Below, piece after piece: positions 1 through 11,189 of a stretch of 27,741 bases of DNA; within the stretch, counting starts at the first letter, position 1; each line of letters starts with the position of its first letter. This stretch comes from Phoronis australis. Lineage: Eukaryota > Phoronida > Phoronidae. The stretch spans positions 3,255 to 30,995 of the forward strand of contig NMRA01000800.1 of assembly GCA_002633005.1 (NCBI GenBank), read 5' to 3'. The position numbers and the translations under genes are program-made. Below the pieces are notes generated by a model. The model worked only from the letters and a program-made list of their open reading frames with translations. It ran no database searches and was not told where the DNA came from.

Positions 1-1082
1 CAGCCAGCAAACGGGGATAAAATAATCGACAGCGCGCCTTAATTTTAATAAAATCAAAATACGGACAATTTTATCGAATTTGGTGAAGAAATGTGGCGAA
101 TAAATTTTGACAAAAATTATTTTGCCAGACTCGGGACCGCAGCCTGTCGGACCTGGTGCGGATCGAGACCAGACAATGACGAACGGTAAATGCATGCGGT
201 TGCAAGCTATTTGTTCGAAGTAAAATGGTAACGAGAGCGCTCGGAGGAGCGACACTTGGCGGAATTAATCGAAAAGACGACGATGGGTAGGACGACGACA
301 ATCAAGAGGATCAAGGCGGCAATTATGAATAACACGATAACATTGATGTGACTAGCGAAGAAATCAAATAGAGAGCACACAATCAACTACAATAAAGAGC
401 AATAGATGGCGCAACATGACGGACGAGCCATGTCTGTTCCCACATTCTAAAATAGGTGGCGCTATGTGACAGTCTGCAAAGCAAAGTTATGTTCACAATA
501 AGTATTTGGCCTGGAATTGTACAGTCTACAAAGAGCTATTCCGCCACAGTAGGACAGTGCTGCTGGGTCAGTCTGGGTCAACTAGGCATAACCAAAACAA
601 AGTTAACTGAAAACCGGCCAGCTGGGTCCTTGCATAGGTGACCGAATTGGAACAACGGTATCCGTAAATCTCGAATAATTAAAAAAGTAGACGTCGTAGC
701 GCAAAATGGAAAATATCTTCGGAAAGCCCGTTCAAAATTCTATCTAAAGTGGTAGTTTGGCAAAAATCAAAAAAAAAAAAAAAATTTTCGAGAAAATTGA
801 AAATTTGCCGGTTTCTTTTGAAATTCAAAGTCAAATAACTCGAAAACGGAAAGTCTGAGAAATACGCTCCCGCAAACTTTTTGAAAGGCCATACTTCAAG
901 GAATCCACATGCAAAAATTCACGTCATTTATATTTCATAGCACTGTTTACGCTCTTCTAATCTTGTAACGAAATATTTTGATAAAAAATTCAGGTTCATA
1001 GCTCAGGTACACACTCATCTCGGCCTGGCCAAACAGTTAGCTCCGGTAGGTCTAGGGCTGTGTCTAAGTAAAATTAATATCT
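1..1082. other. Unassigned non-coding stretch
   Basis: I see no gene here. Open frames are short (at most about 76 codons) and show no recognisable domain or splice structure. It holds a run of 16 A at 769-784, followed by T- and A-rich sequence with short self-complementary parts (TTTTCGAGAAAA). It could be intronic or decayed repeat. Confidence 0.5.
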
Positions 1083-1088
1083 GGAATT

Positions 1089-1401
1089 CAGTGGCGGATC
1101 TAGGATACCACAGGGGGGCCCAACATATGTTGCCTCGTGGAATTGGGCAAAGTGCGATTGTATGTGCACAGGCGGCCCGAAAGTTGCAGGGGCCAGGGAT
1201 GTAGACCATTGGACCTTCTGTTCAGAAAATCTATCGGTGGACTAAAAAAACAGGAACACGACTCCGCTGCGATCTGGGCTCTGAGACCCCCCTCTTCCGC
1301 TACCGGTCCTAGTTACTGAACTCAAAATTTCCTCACGCTCTTGCTGTTTCATTTTGCTTGCGGCAGCCAATGGGGGGACCTGCCCCCCTAAATCCGCCTA
1401 T
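1089..1401. mobile_element. hAT-like miniature inverted-repeat element, 313 bp
   Basis: The left end reads AGTGGCGGATCTAGG and the right end, reverse-complemented, reads ATAGGCGGATTTAGG. Both run into G-rich tracts (GGGGGGCCC and GGGGGGCAGG). GGCGGAT-type ends followed by G runs are common in hAT-family miniature elements. The hexamer GGAATT occurs directly outside both ends (1083-1088 and 1402-1407) and may be a target-site duplication, although hAT elements usually make 8 bp. The interior has no transposase, so the copy would be non-autonomous. The ends are seen directly; the superfamily is inferred from their style. Confidence 0.6.
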
Positions 1402-1407
1402 GGAATT

Positions 1408-2579
1408 GTCCGTTTGCACCATTAAGACATTTAAATTAGGCCTACCTTATTACGAACTTGGCATTTTTTGTAGTTTCATTCATAAAGGTAGCTTTCATTT
1501 AATTTTGAAGGTAGCATGATCACTAAGTCGTGGTATGGTTACAAAAGATTACAAGTCTGGTGTGGTAGTTGCAAAAATAGGATATTTACAAAAATAACTC
1601 AAATTCTTTTTTAAAGCTTCATAAATCTAAATATCATGTTTGAACAACTTCAAAGTGAACTCTCTCTAACTCTACAGACATAGTGTATACATGTACTAGA
1701 GGTACACGTCAAAAAGTAATTCAGCAGTTTATTTTTAGTGACAACAGCTCGACCAAGGCTTTGAGTTCCGGCAGTAATCCAGTGCCCTTCCCTGTGCATG
1801 CCGATCGAATCTCTGAATTTTGACCGGTAGAGAAGTTCAGTTGAACGCCAGCTTACGGTTTATGAATAAAAAAATGTACTCTGATACGAAACGAAATAAT
1901 GTCCATTAGGTTGACATAAATAAAAAAACATAAAATAAAAATGTCCTTGAAAACGACAATTTCCGGGGACTACCGCTAGAGTGCTGAGATCCAGCAGGTG
2001 CCGAGAAAAAGGCGGCCAGACGTAGCCAACTCGGGAGTCAAAATCTGAGATAGCCCTGCACCATAGCCACCAAGCTGAAAAGTGCGTATCTTGGAACTAA
2101 TATATTTGTGTTTATAATAGCCTTCGAGTTATCAAGCAACATCGATAAGTTCAGCTGCTCGTGTGGCCGTACAGTTTGATCTGACGCTTTTCAACATCAT
2201 TTTTCGGTTTAGGACATGCCAAAAAACGACGGTATAATATTCTGGAGCAGCATAACGACACAGCACACGTCATATCAACACCTTTTCCCCATTCTTAGCG
2301 GACAATTTCTTGAGCTATAGACTAAAGTAAGTTTTACTCGACTGCGTGTGGTTTGTCGGGTAAAATGGCGGCTTGGAAACGCAGATAAATGTTTTTTGCC
2401 AAGAATGCTGCGTTCTGATTGGTCAATTAAGCCGTCCGTCATAATCCTGGCGATAGGTCAATTGTTGAGGTCTTTCTGAAGTCGGCAGCGTTGGGGGCAC
2501 GAATGCGATGATAACTGCTTTTGAATGCTGTTGTGCAAATGTCGATGATTCGACAAGTTTATTTTGACATGAACCAACG
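1408..2579. other. Unassigned non-coding stretch
   Basis: No open frame with recognisable protein character, no splice-bounded exon, and no clear repeat structure. The sequence is AT-rich throughout. I see nothing that I can name. Confidence 0.45.
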
Positions 2580-2933
2580 TTGATTAGAATTTACAGCAGA
2601 ATCCTAAGTTGGATATCACCAAAGCAACTCCTAATTATTTTCACACAAGAAATTTGTGTGTCGTGTCAGTTGGAAAAGTTATGTGCTTCCCAGTTTATTG
2701 AGCAAGTCTATGGGCAGACATTTATACAAAACATTTCTGAGGAATTGAATTACACTAAAGATGCTATTGCAAAGTGCGGTTATCCACGTTGTTCGTTCAC
2801 CAAAGCGGAAAGATCAGAGAGGAGAAAAGTAAACACTCAGACAACCACTACTGTGAGCTCTCCTACTCGGGTCGTGATTCCCTACGTCCAGAGTCTTTCT
2901 GACCGCCTCAAGAGGACTTTTAAACAGGATTGA
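2580..2933 (+). pseudogene. Penelope-like element reverse transcriptase fragment (C-terminal part)
   Basis: An open frame of 117 codons ends at a TGA after FKQD. Its second half fits the region just after the catalytic core of Penelope-like reverse transcriptases: a helix with EELNYTKDAI, then KCGYPRCSFTKAER, a short Thr/Ser-rich spacer, and VVIPYVQSLSDRLKRTFK. In that family the pattern is 'xGYP...', a variable spacer, then 'PYVxGxSExLxR'. Here the usual Gly of PYVxG is Ser. The catalytic YxDD region and the GIY-YIG endonuclease are absent on both sides, so this is a broken-off piece. The annotated start lies in unrelated sequence; convincing similarity begins near 2650. I recognise the family from motif spacing only. 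Confidence 0.6.
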
Positions 2934-3194
2934 CGAAAAACAATCGACGAAACTGGATTGAATTCACAACACTACTGGATAGATGGAACATAAACGACGG
3001 AACATCATGGAATTCACAAAACAGGATGGAATAAACAAAGCAGCTTTGGGTTCATGATATGGAACACACTACTGTGGATTGAATTGATGTAGATGCATTG
3101 AATGCTAAGACAAGATTGAATAGTCGTACCACTGGCATTAAATGGAATTAAATATGAGTGCGAACTTTAAAATCAGCTCACACGTAAAAATGAC
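2934..3194. other. Non-coding spacer with short repeated phrase
   Basis: The phrase GGATTGAATTCACAA recurs in variant form (GGAATTCACAAAACAGGAT) within about 60 bp, and several GGAATTNA-like words follow up to 3150. It may be a degenerate minisatellite. No gene seen. Confidence 0.35.
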
Positions 3195-3860
3195 ATTGTA
3201 TTATTCGATGATTCGGTTTATTATCTCCAAACCATTGTAAAGACAAATGTTCACAATACACTACGAAGGTCGACTTACAGTTTAAAGAATAATTGAAGCT
3301 GTTGCTCCATGTTTGCAACTGTTAACAATTTTTAAAGCCGTTAACAGACTTTGCCAATGTCTGGGCTCAAAACACCATAGAGTATGTCTCAAGGAAGTGA
3401 TATTGTGTATTAACAGACCTGTAGTGAACAGTTTTACATTGGAATAACCAACAGGATTCTCAACATTAGAGTTACAGAACATTTTAAAGACACATGCAGT
3501 GCTGTTCTTGTCATTCATTGACCACTGGTCACACAATTGATAACTCTGGTGTTCAAAGTTTTGACAAGGATAATGACACCTTCAGGCTCCTCTTTAAAGA
3601 ATCTTATTCATTTACATATGCAGCTGAATCACAGTGAATGCTATATTAATAGAAACATTAGATCAATCAATGAGGTAAATGTCTACCTCATTGGTTCACT
3701 TAAGCCCAACTGTTTTGAATTCAGGTCTCTCCCCTCACAATGCATTTTGAAATGTACCTCTGCAGACTCTTCTAGTGCTGTGTTACCTAACTGGAATATT
3801 GTGAACATTTGTCTTGAGAATGGTTTAGTGATTATAAACCGAAACTTCGATTAATACAAT
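3195..3860. mobile_element. Miniature inverted-repeat element with 64-bp ends, 666 bp
   Basis: Positions 3195-3258 and 3797-3860 are inverted copies of each other, 64 bp with about 8 mismatches by eye (about 87% identity). Both begin ATTGTATTA outside and end AAGACAAATGTTCACAATA inside. The two interior frames of 84 and 105 codons, one on each strand, match no family I know and look like chance frames. No target-site duplication is obvious. This is a non-autonomous DNA element of unknown superfamily. Confidence 0.7.
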
Positions 3861-5317
3861 ATCTGTTTAGATATGCGCTGCTTTTAAATCCTATAATCAT
3901 TTTTTGGACAAAAAACAAATAGAACCGAATATAGTATTTGATGTTTTTTGGACAAAGGGCCGCCAGTAGGAACCTGTTGTTGGCTGGGAGAAATTTTACC
4001 CGTGACCGCAAGACAAAATGATGCCGTCTTCATCGTTCAGACATACATACATGTAGAATGCCTACAGTAGGTCTATATCAGACAAGCTTTTTGAGATTTC
4101 ATTTTGACCAATAATATCACACGGAAGTGGGTCACGTGTTGCTGTAAATCTTGCTACATTTCACTGAAAGACAAAATCTCGAGGTCCACTCTGTGGCAGA
4201 TTTGAACAAAGTGAAACGTCAAATTCAATAGACTTTCTACATTTAAATACTATTATTGGGTTGAAATCTATAATTTGCAGTGGGCGTTTGGATAAATACA
4301 CAGACTAGTCTGTAAGACCCTACATGATCTGAGCAAGAACTGAGATTGGAGGTCCTCATGTTTTTCTAACACTTGTTTCTCATACTACTGGTGTTAACAT
4401 TGTGGCATTGGTGTGAAACGAGTGAAATAAATCTGCCCAAAGTCTCTTAAGTAGTGCAGACTCAACTGTTTCCATGAAGGTTGTTTGACACAATTTGTCA
4501 AGAGTCCGTATTTAGCATCCATTCTTATAAAACATTGACCAATGATTACACATTTGAATACAATTTTTATTTCAATTAATGTATTATTTGGTTAGAAATA
4601 TGTTGATTTTATGTCGCCTTTTTAGTTTTGCGTTTGTTAATTGTGCACGACATCTGATTTCAAAATCATGTCATACTAATTAATCCGCTAACCAAAGTAT
4701 AGACATAGCGGTGAATTAATTTAAACATTAATTTTGAACTTATTTATAAAGGAAGCTTCTAATCCCAGATTGCTGCCACCAACTAATCACATTCCGCAAC
4801 TCAAAAACATTCGCCCTGCAGCATTGCAGTGGCACAAAATGAAAAAGACTCACATTTTTGAAGACGTCATAATATTGTATTTATGCGATGTTATGTTGCT
4901 GAAAACAAAATTCGTTGCCTCCTCACTTTTTGTGGAAAGAGCCAAACCCTAACATGTTGATGAACCAAAATCAAGACGAACACGTTCATTTATGCGGACG
5001 TAAGGGAATGTTAAACACCCATTGTAACATAAAAGTGTCATCTTATCAAAATAATCCGTTTTCAAAGGAACTTCAATCAATTCACACTTTGACACTGATG
5101 TGCATATTAGACACTGTATTACAGAAAAGATATCCCATCACCCCTTAAGTTTTTGCAAACATGTATTTGGCGAACATCCCGGTACAAAATGAAAAAGTTA
5201 AAAAATCAAGTAAAATTTTGTTAATCACCCATAAAATGCGTCCGCTGTTTAATGCTAACTTGATGTTATCCAACAAATATGTTTTTTTAACGCCTTTATG
5301 TATTATATATTCGACAG
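3861..5317. other. Non-coding sequence upstream of the first ankyrin exon
   Basis: No gene or exon seen. By the tandem-unit model a 'start' block resembling 23869-24330 would be expected here, but I could not find one. It may be lost or too diverged. The last 40 bases before the exon are T-rich and provide a weak pyrimidine tract. Confidence 0.4.
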
Positions 5318-5413
5318 AGGGAATTCCCACTTCATCATGCAGCGGAATTTGGGGACGTAGATGATCTGAAGTCGGAGCTTGGAAGAAATACCAACGTGAA
5401 CGCACTGGATAAG
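5318..5413 (+). CDS. Ankyrin-repeat exon, unit 1 (one repeat, 32 codons)
   Basis: The sequence is flanked by an acceptor (TTCGACAG before 5318) and a good donor (AAG|GTACGG after 5413). Translated from its first base it gives an ankyrin repeat: PLHHAAEFGDVDDLK, then LGRNTNVNALDK. The TPLHxAA helix start and the NVNALD beta-hairpin end are both visible. Ankyrin repeats are about 33-residue protein-binding modules. The exon starts and ends on whole codons (phase 0-0), so it can be added or skipped without shifting the frame. It has 32 codons against 33 in the second exon at 24678. The missing codon lies in the DGxTPLH entry, where the usual Thr is Phe, so the exon may be decaying or its acceptor may differ. 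The donor-side intron resembles that of the second exon (GTAC-G-AGTCAT). The parent gene is not identifiable. Confidence 0.75.
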
Positions 5414-6754
5414 GTACGGCAGTCATTGAGTGACTGACTTGTTACAGAACTACTCCTGAAGCAATGATCTCTTTATTGAAATCTGCTTTAAACAAATATT
5501 TTTACAATTTCAGTATTGTTGAGCAGCAAACTTATTTCACCTCTGTGGTATTTATGGTTGAGCTATCAAACATATGCCTGAGTAGAAACGGTCGACATCT
5601 TTTCTGCATCTTCCGCAATTACCGAATTGTGGTTAGAGAGACCTGGATGTACATGTAACTGGTCCATTGAATGGTTCATAATGCATCAAGGACACGTGAT
5701 GTTAACACTTGGACATAATGTGAAAGGAGTGATATGTTTGTGTACAGCAACGTGTTGAGTATTTTTCTGAAATATTCAAGGTATCTCTCAGCCAAACTAA
5801 TGTTAGATACTTGGTCTATTGTTCCTTCTGACAAAGATCCCATGTGACAATTTGCCTATTTTTGGTTAAGCTAACCTGGGATCTTCAAAAATATTTTAAG
5901 GAATCAGACAACGTTTAAGACAATGCAAGCATTTCAAAATAATCTGAAATTTTAAATCCAATATTAGTTCCCTCCTTAATATTGAAAATAAAATAAACGG
6001 ACACGCAGTTTTTGGATTTTTTTTTGTACATGTACCTGGATCAAAGATTCCCTATTCATTCCAATGTGTGCTCTGATTTAACATTTGACTTTCATAGATT
6101 ATACAAGCATATATCAGAAGAATAATATATACTGTACCTTGTACAGTGTGCCATAAACGTGCATGTCTATTGAGTACTTAAGATTTCGTAATATATCTAC
6201 GGAACTCTTTAGTTTGACAGAACTAATTTTTTCTATGTTAGGAGTAACGAGATCATTAGTTCAAAGTTTTTTACCATGTAATTAATACACAATATTTAAT
6301 CATAATTTCACTTTCACGATCAACTAACCTTAGCCATTGAACTTCAAATTACATTGTAAAATGAGTTTCTAACTGTTCATGTACATGTACACCACAACTT
6401 TGACCTTTTTTACAATTACATGTATTTAATTTAAATTTTTTCACAACTCCCAAAACATTGATACCACGATGTTAGTATAACGGTTTCTTGTGTGGTTTTG
6501 TGTTTTATAAACGTAACACAGAATAGTTTCCCATAGTCTTTCAAGAATAAATTAAAAACTGGACCCAAGACCGCATGTGACTGATAATCAAGACCATCAC
6601 AACATCACAACATCACAATTACACTATTATTTCTATAGCTTAGGCCCAGTGCTTTTTAAAATCGGTGCCATCCCCATGTACATCCTTGTTTAAAATTATC
6701 AACCTGTTGTCCTACCAGTTGCCAAACGTTTCCTTGTACTGTATTTTGAATTGG
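5414..6754 (+). other. Intron after ankyrin exon 1
   Basis: The first ~100 bases resemble the start of the intron after 24776 (GTACGGCAGTCATTG against GTACAGTAGTCATCG, then a shared GAAGCAAT). Beyond that I see only AT-rich intron-like sequence with scattered ACATGT words and a short ACATCACA repeat at about 6593-6620. Confidence 0.55.
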
Positions 6755-6935
6755 TGAGTACTATATTTTCTTTGTTCCGGTAGGCACAACTTGTTCTGTA
6801 CACAGTACAAGCCAGAGGTGGTTGTGGTGCAGATAATGAGGATTTGGAAAATGGTTTTGTTGTTCTACACTGACAAAAATAATAAGTAATGCCTAACATC
6901 ATGATTGTGATTGTCGAGACAAATGTAGCCAACCA
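6755..6935 (+). repeat. Tandem-unit 'end' block, unit 1
   Basis: Aligns by eye to 13640-13800 and 25320-25420 in the same orientation: a TTCCG-TAGGC entry, CTTGTTCTG, TTGTGGTGC-GATAATG-GGATTTGGA, then AATAATAAGTAATG and ATGATTGTGA-NGTC. It is non-coding and read as duplicated intron sequence of the ankyrin unit. Confidence 0.7.
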
Positions 6936-7572
6936 CTCAGTAATATCATTTTTTATCCGTGAGTAGAGGGAGTTGTCGCTCGTGCCTTTTTAAGAGGGTC
7001 GTAGGGTGAGGGGTTCAAGTGGGTTTTGGAACAATCACGCCTGGTTTGGACGAAAATTCTAAAAATAGTCGCACAAGACTCTTCTAAATTAAGTGATTGA
7101 AAATAGAAAATGGCTACGATAATACCCATCTCTTTTACACAGTGATGCGTAGAGATAATGGCCAGATTCATACAAAGCTTATGATGTTCACAAACGGCAC
7201 CCAGCCTGACAACATGGTATTATGCTGACTTGGTAGATTTAATGCACCTGCAGTTAAACATGCACAAACCTTCTTTAACATTGTCACTCTGTAATTAACA
7301 ACCGTTCAATGCTTTGTTGTTTAACCTCAGTTGTAAACATAAAAAACGAAAGCAGGATTAACGTATAAGCCTACAATGGATTTCATGTTGTTATTTGGAG
7401 CTAAGGACGTTTTAGTTATATTTTATTGGTTGTTGGAGGTGATAATTTCTGCCTGACCATGAAATCATTGAAATGATGTTTTGATCTGTAGGAAGCACGG
7501 TAGTGCTATTTGCATAACTTTTTTAATGTGACATTATCAGCCAGAAAACTTAGTTTGTGTGATTATACCCGT
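6936..7572. other. Inter-unit spacer, units 1-2
   Basis: Distance from the end block to the next start block is about 660-670 bp here, close to the spacing between units 4 and 5. It contains a G-rich tract at 6965-7030 (GAGGGTCGTAGGGTGAGGGG) that looks like the complement-strand version of the C-rich tracts at 13860-13945 and 25470-25565. No gene seen. Confidence 0.5.
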
Positions 7573-7657
7573 CAATGATTCGAATCCAAAGCTTAGTCCT
7601 TCCAGTTGAACATGCCGCTGGTTAAATGACTGATCATAATCCAACTGATGCATGATA
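7573..7657 (+). repeat. Tandem-unit 'start' block, unit 2, left part (broken by insertion)
   Basis: Aligns with 23895-23982: AGTTGAACATGCCGCTG against AGTTAAACTTGCTGCTG, and ATCCAACTGATGCATGA against ATCCCACTGGATGCATGA. The alignment stops at 7657 and resumes at 12832, showing that everything between was inserted into this unit. Confidence 0.75.
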
Positions 7658-7862
7658 CAGCACACATCACGAATTTTTGGCCGCCCGGTCGGAAATTGGT
7701 CGACGACTAGCCGTCGACCGGTCGTCTAATTTGCCGACCGGTCGGCTAAAAATTAGCCGACCGCCAGCCGCCCGCAGTGCCGACTCATAAGGCGACTCCC
7801 CAGCCGACCCTTCAGCCGACCCTTCAGCCGACCGGCCATCAGCCGACCAGCTGGTCGGCTGC
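7658..7862 (+). repeat. Left terminal inverted repeat and GCCGACC subterminal array
   Basis: The 71-bp terminal repeat (7658-7728) is followed by GC-rich sequence to 7862 with about six GCCGACC words, two in reverse (GGTCGGC), and relatives such as GGCGACT. The terminal part also contains GTCGACCGGTCG. It is markedly more GC-rich than its surroundings. Clustered subterminal motifs are known in several DNA-transposon families as transposase-binding sites; that role is inferred here. Confidence 0.75.
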
Positions 7863-9353
7863 TATTTTTAGGCAAGAGTAGCAGTTGCGTAATAGGTTGT
7901 CAGGCTGATACCACTTTGCGTGTCGATGCATATTCGTCTTAGCACAGGGTCAAATAAATTAACCTAGTTTTACTGTCTCGGTTACATGAGTTCACGTCGG
8001 TTGTGTAATACCACTAATTCGAAGGTTGAAGGCAAGCGGTAATAGTAAACATTGGATTATGGACAATGCAACAAGTTTTGGATGAAAAACGTGAAAGTTT
8101 TCTTTACATTTGATCTTTAATTTGACTCGTGACGTTAACAAGATGTATTAGATCGGTTGCTTCCCGGTCAATACAACGCTGTAGTCATTTTGTAAACGCA
8201 GCTATTTTAGCAGTCTTCGCCCGCAGTTGATTTCAAGTTGTTTGTGTAACGCCAAACTGCATCTTTTTGCGTTTTTTTAAGTTAGTCACCGGTCTCCTGT
8301 CACGCGCCCATGATGATGGATTAGTGAGTGAGTTCTTACACCGCGAAAAGCTCTCACTCCAGGGATTTTATTTTCATAGTATTGACCCTTGCAGTACAGA
8401 CGCGAAATTCACGGTCCAGTATGCCCTAAACCCACGGACTTCGATGGCTCTAACTTCGAAATCATATTATGGTTACGATTTCCACGAACTAAGACGGTGA
8501 CATCACCACTGTTGAGGCTACAGCAAAGTAGCCTTGCGCATTCCGTTTTCAGTGTATCGGTGACGTTAAAATCTGGGCTAGCAGTTACATGTATACACGT
8601 AGTCCCCTATCAGTTGGTCGTTCACGTTGTTCCAAAAATAAATATTTTCTGTCAACAACATATTGACAAATTATGCAAAATAAAACAATTGTGAACGGCA
8701 AGATGTGAATACGTGGTGAAGAGGTATTTGTCTCTACGCGGCATATGTGCGTGAAACTTTGGTAAAGCGATTGCGATGGCAAAAAATGATAGAAAATACA
8801 CAAAGGTGCACTTTTGAGAAGCAAAGCGTCTGGTGATCTTGACAGCGTACATGTATGATCTGGCCACCTCAGGTAGTAAGTGACGCTGAATGAGAAGTGG
8901 TAACTACATGTTTGGCGCGAAAATAAAAAAATCATGCTTGTATTGCCAGCCACCCCCCTCCCCGAATTTTGCACATTCTAATGAGTCACCACTCGAGATT
9001 TGGTTCCGTTTCAGTCCTAAAATCGCATAATAATTCTGTGCTCAGCTGTAAGAAAAAATACAATTTTTTGAAACGGTGCTCAGTCTTAATAAAGTTTCCA
9101 GCATGAGAGCGCTTTGATCAGAAATGCCAAGCACACGCAGAGTTGTAAGACAGAGACGTTGGCGTTTCCGTATGTCCACAAAAGTGCTTTGAGCAGTGTG
9201 TACAAATTTGTTCATTTCGCTTTTCTGCACTGACGACTATGATCAACACGGTGTTTTAACTACACTTTTGAGTGCATTTTCAAAAATAAATGTTTGGTTG
9301 GTGAATTCAGCGAGTCGGTGCCCACGGGCAGGAAAACGTATCTGCGTAAATAA
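7863..9353. other. Interior of the 5.17-kb element, left part
   Basis: A 77-codon plus-strand frame at 8267-8500 and a 129-codon minus-strand frame at 8585-8974 are present, but neither shows a domain I recognise, and they lack a consistent pattern. A nuclease-type DDE core would be expected just upstream of 9354, but I could not find it. Confidence 0.4.
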
Positions 9354-9845
9354 AGAGTTGCGTTTTCAAAACATTCAGAGCATGAGCTCAAGGACTACCT
9401 GAGACAGAAAATAAAACCGATTACCAAACAGAAACTTGTCCAATGAATATATAGCTCTTGGAAAACTGTTACCCCGAAGAAATGTGCAAAATACGAACGT
9501 CGTTTACGAAAGATTGTACCAGAAGTGATTCGTTGCAGTGGAGCCGCACGGGATAGTAAAAACACTGTGCTGTGCACTAGTTACCTGAATGGAAAGCTGA
9601 AGCGGAAAAATCCAGAACACACATTTTCTATTCAGGAATTGAAATCTCTGTAGAATCAAAAACAATTGGCAACCAGGATTTATTGCGTTAGAAAACTTAT
9701 CACGCCTGGAGAGAATTGTTTTCATGCCCGGAGACTACGTGATCACCCATTATGCAATGATGACAATCCAGTGTGTACCTATACATTGGCATCTATTGTA
9801 AAACGTGGATTAGACGAAAGAAATTCAACCCCATTTCGAAGATAA
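9354..9845 (+). pseudogene. Decayed Tc1-like (DDE) transposase, C-terminal part
   Basis: One plus-strand frame runs 163 codons with only two internal stops (TGA 9444, TAG 9651). It holds HELKDYLRQKIKPITKQKLV, WKTVTPKKCAKYE and LRKIVPEVI. This matches the end of many Tc1-like transposases: '..W-HELKxxLRxKIKPxTKxxLV', then 'W..VTPEKCxKYIxHLRKVIPKVI'. The expected PIENLW sequence, which carries the third catalytic acid, is degenerate (FSKHSEHEL), and the DDE core upstream is not recognisable, so the copy is inactive. Sequence past about 9573 stays open to 9842 but I cannot assign it. It may belong to the surrounding TA-flanked element, or it may be a separate nested piece. Confidence 0.6.
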
Positions 9846-11189
9846 TATGTCTGTTGTCGGCGAGAGGTTGAACATATAGCCCTTGTTTAGTATAGTACGG
9901 ACAGTATCACTTTGAAAGATCAATGCTTGGGGATGGTGACGTGGTGTTCTGGCGTGAAAGTTACTGACATGGTAAGTTTTTGAACCTGACTTATTAAATT
10001 TTCAGTTCGGTCGTATTTTATTTTGATCCTGAAGTGAAGAATTTTTGGTCCTCACTTGATAAATTATAGGTGCTGATGTGATAAATTTTCAGTCTTGACG
10101 TGGTGAATTTGGTCTTTATTTGCTCTTTGGTCTTCTGTGTGAAAACAATCTCAATGTATTGGATTGTTTTAATTCCTGCTTAAGTAAAATGTCTGGTTTT
10201 GAGATATTTATTTTTGGTCCTGGAGAGTTTGCATGTTTTGCTTGGTTTTAATCATGCATAGAAAAGATATGTCGTTAAATGTTTCAAATTAGGCCTCCCA
10301 TAAATGGGGGGAGAGCAGGTTGTGTAGCATCGTACTATGTAACTTCTAATATAAATCTAGGTGTTCGTGATTTAGTAATACTATGAAAAATGAGTAGTTA
10401 TGACTATGAAAAATGAGTAGTTGAGGCTTCTTTTGAAATACTGTATCCTTTGTATATGCCTGGTGTACATGGCTCAGTGTGATATTATCTAAGCTTTATT
10501 ATCCTCTATGGCTTAACAACTATATATCTTCATTCATGCCTGTAAAAGAGGTACTCCCAGGATCATCAAGCATGTGTATGTTTTTATTCTAATGAGGCGT
10601 GCTTCGAATGTACAATTAGTAATTATACTTTTGCAGTGGTTCATAACAAACGGATTCATTAAACCCAGTAAATATTTTTGCAACTGCTGACTCTGCATAT
10701 CAGACGTGCATATTGCATCATACCTCATCAGAGTAAAACTTGTTATCAATCATAGTAGAAAAAATTATTTTTATCATTGCCACAAGACGTTAACAAACGC
10801 AGTGAGTGTCTGTAACTGTTGTGTCTAGATTGCTGATGAACTAAAGTCGGTCTACATGTATTTCCATTTTTATATCACTGATTCATGCCAAAGGTTTGAA
10901 ATTGCGCCCCTTTAAGAGTTTTGACTTGCCCTGTGATCACTAGAATCCGATGCAATAAACTTATAGAAGTTGTTTTTTAACCAGTGTAATATAGCTGAAA
11001 ATTGTGTGCGTTTTCGTTTGCGAGAATGTTCTTTTTGAATCAATGGGTTAATCATTTTACGCTCTACATGAAAACACAGACTACTTTTTTTAGGATTACA
11101 TGTACCAGGTTACCCCGAAAATATTATTTTCAAAGTTTTACCCCTTGGAGTATACGCGAAACGCCAAGTATTGTGTTCTTACGCGAAAG
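9846..11189. other. Interior of the 5.17-kb element, middle part
   Basis: AT-rich, without recognisable coding sequence. ATGAAAAATGAGTAGTT occurs twice in direct succession near 10383-10422. Nothing else can be named. Confidence 0.4.

Noticed and set aside
2400-2440. Promoter with an inverted CCAAT box (CTGATTGGTCAAT)
   Set aside because: No TATA, initiator or downstream gene start supports it; a single CCAAT match is expected by chance.
7676-7862. CRISPR-like array of GCCGACC repeats
   Set aside because: Repeats are 7 bp, irregularly spaced and in both orientations, within a eukaryotic transposon end.
8585-8974. 129-codon minus-strand frame inside the 5.17-kb element
   Set aside because: No recognisable domain, no similar frame at a matching place, and it overlaps other chance frames.
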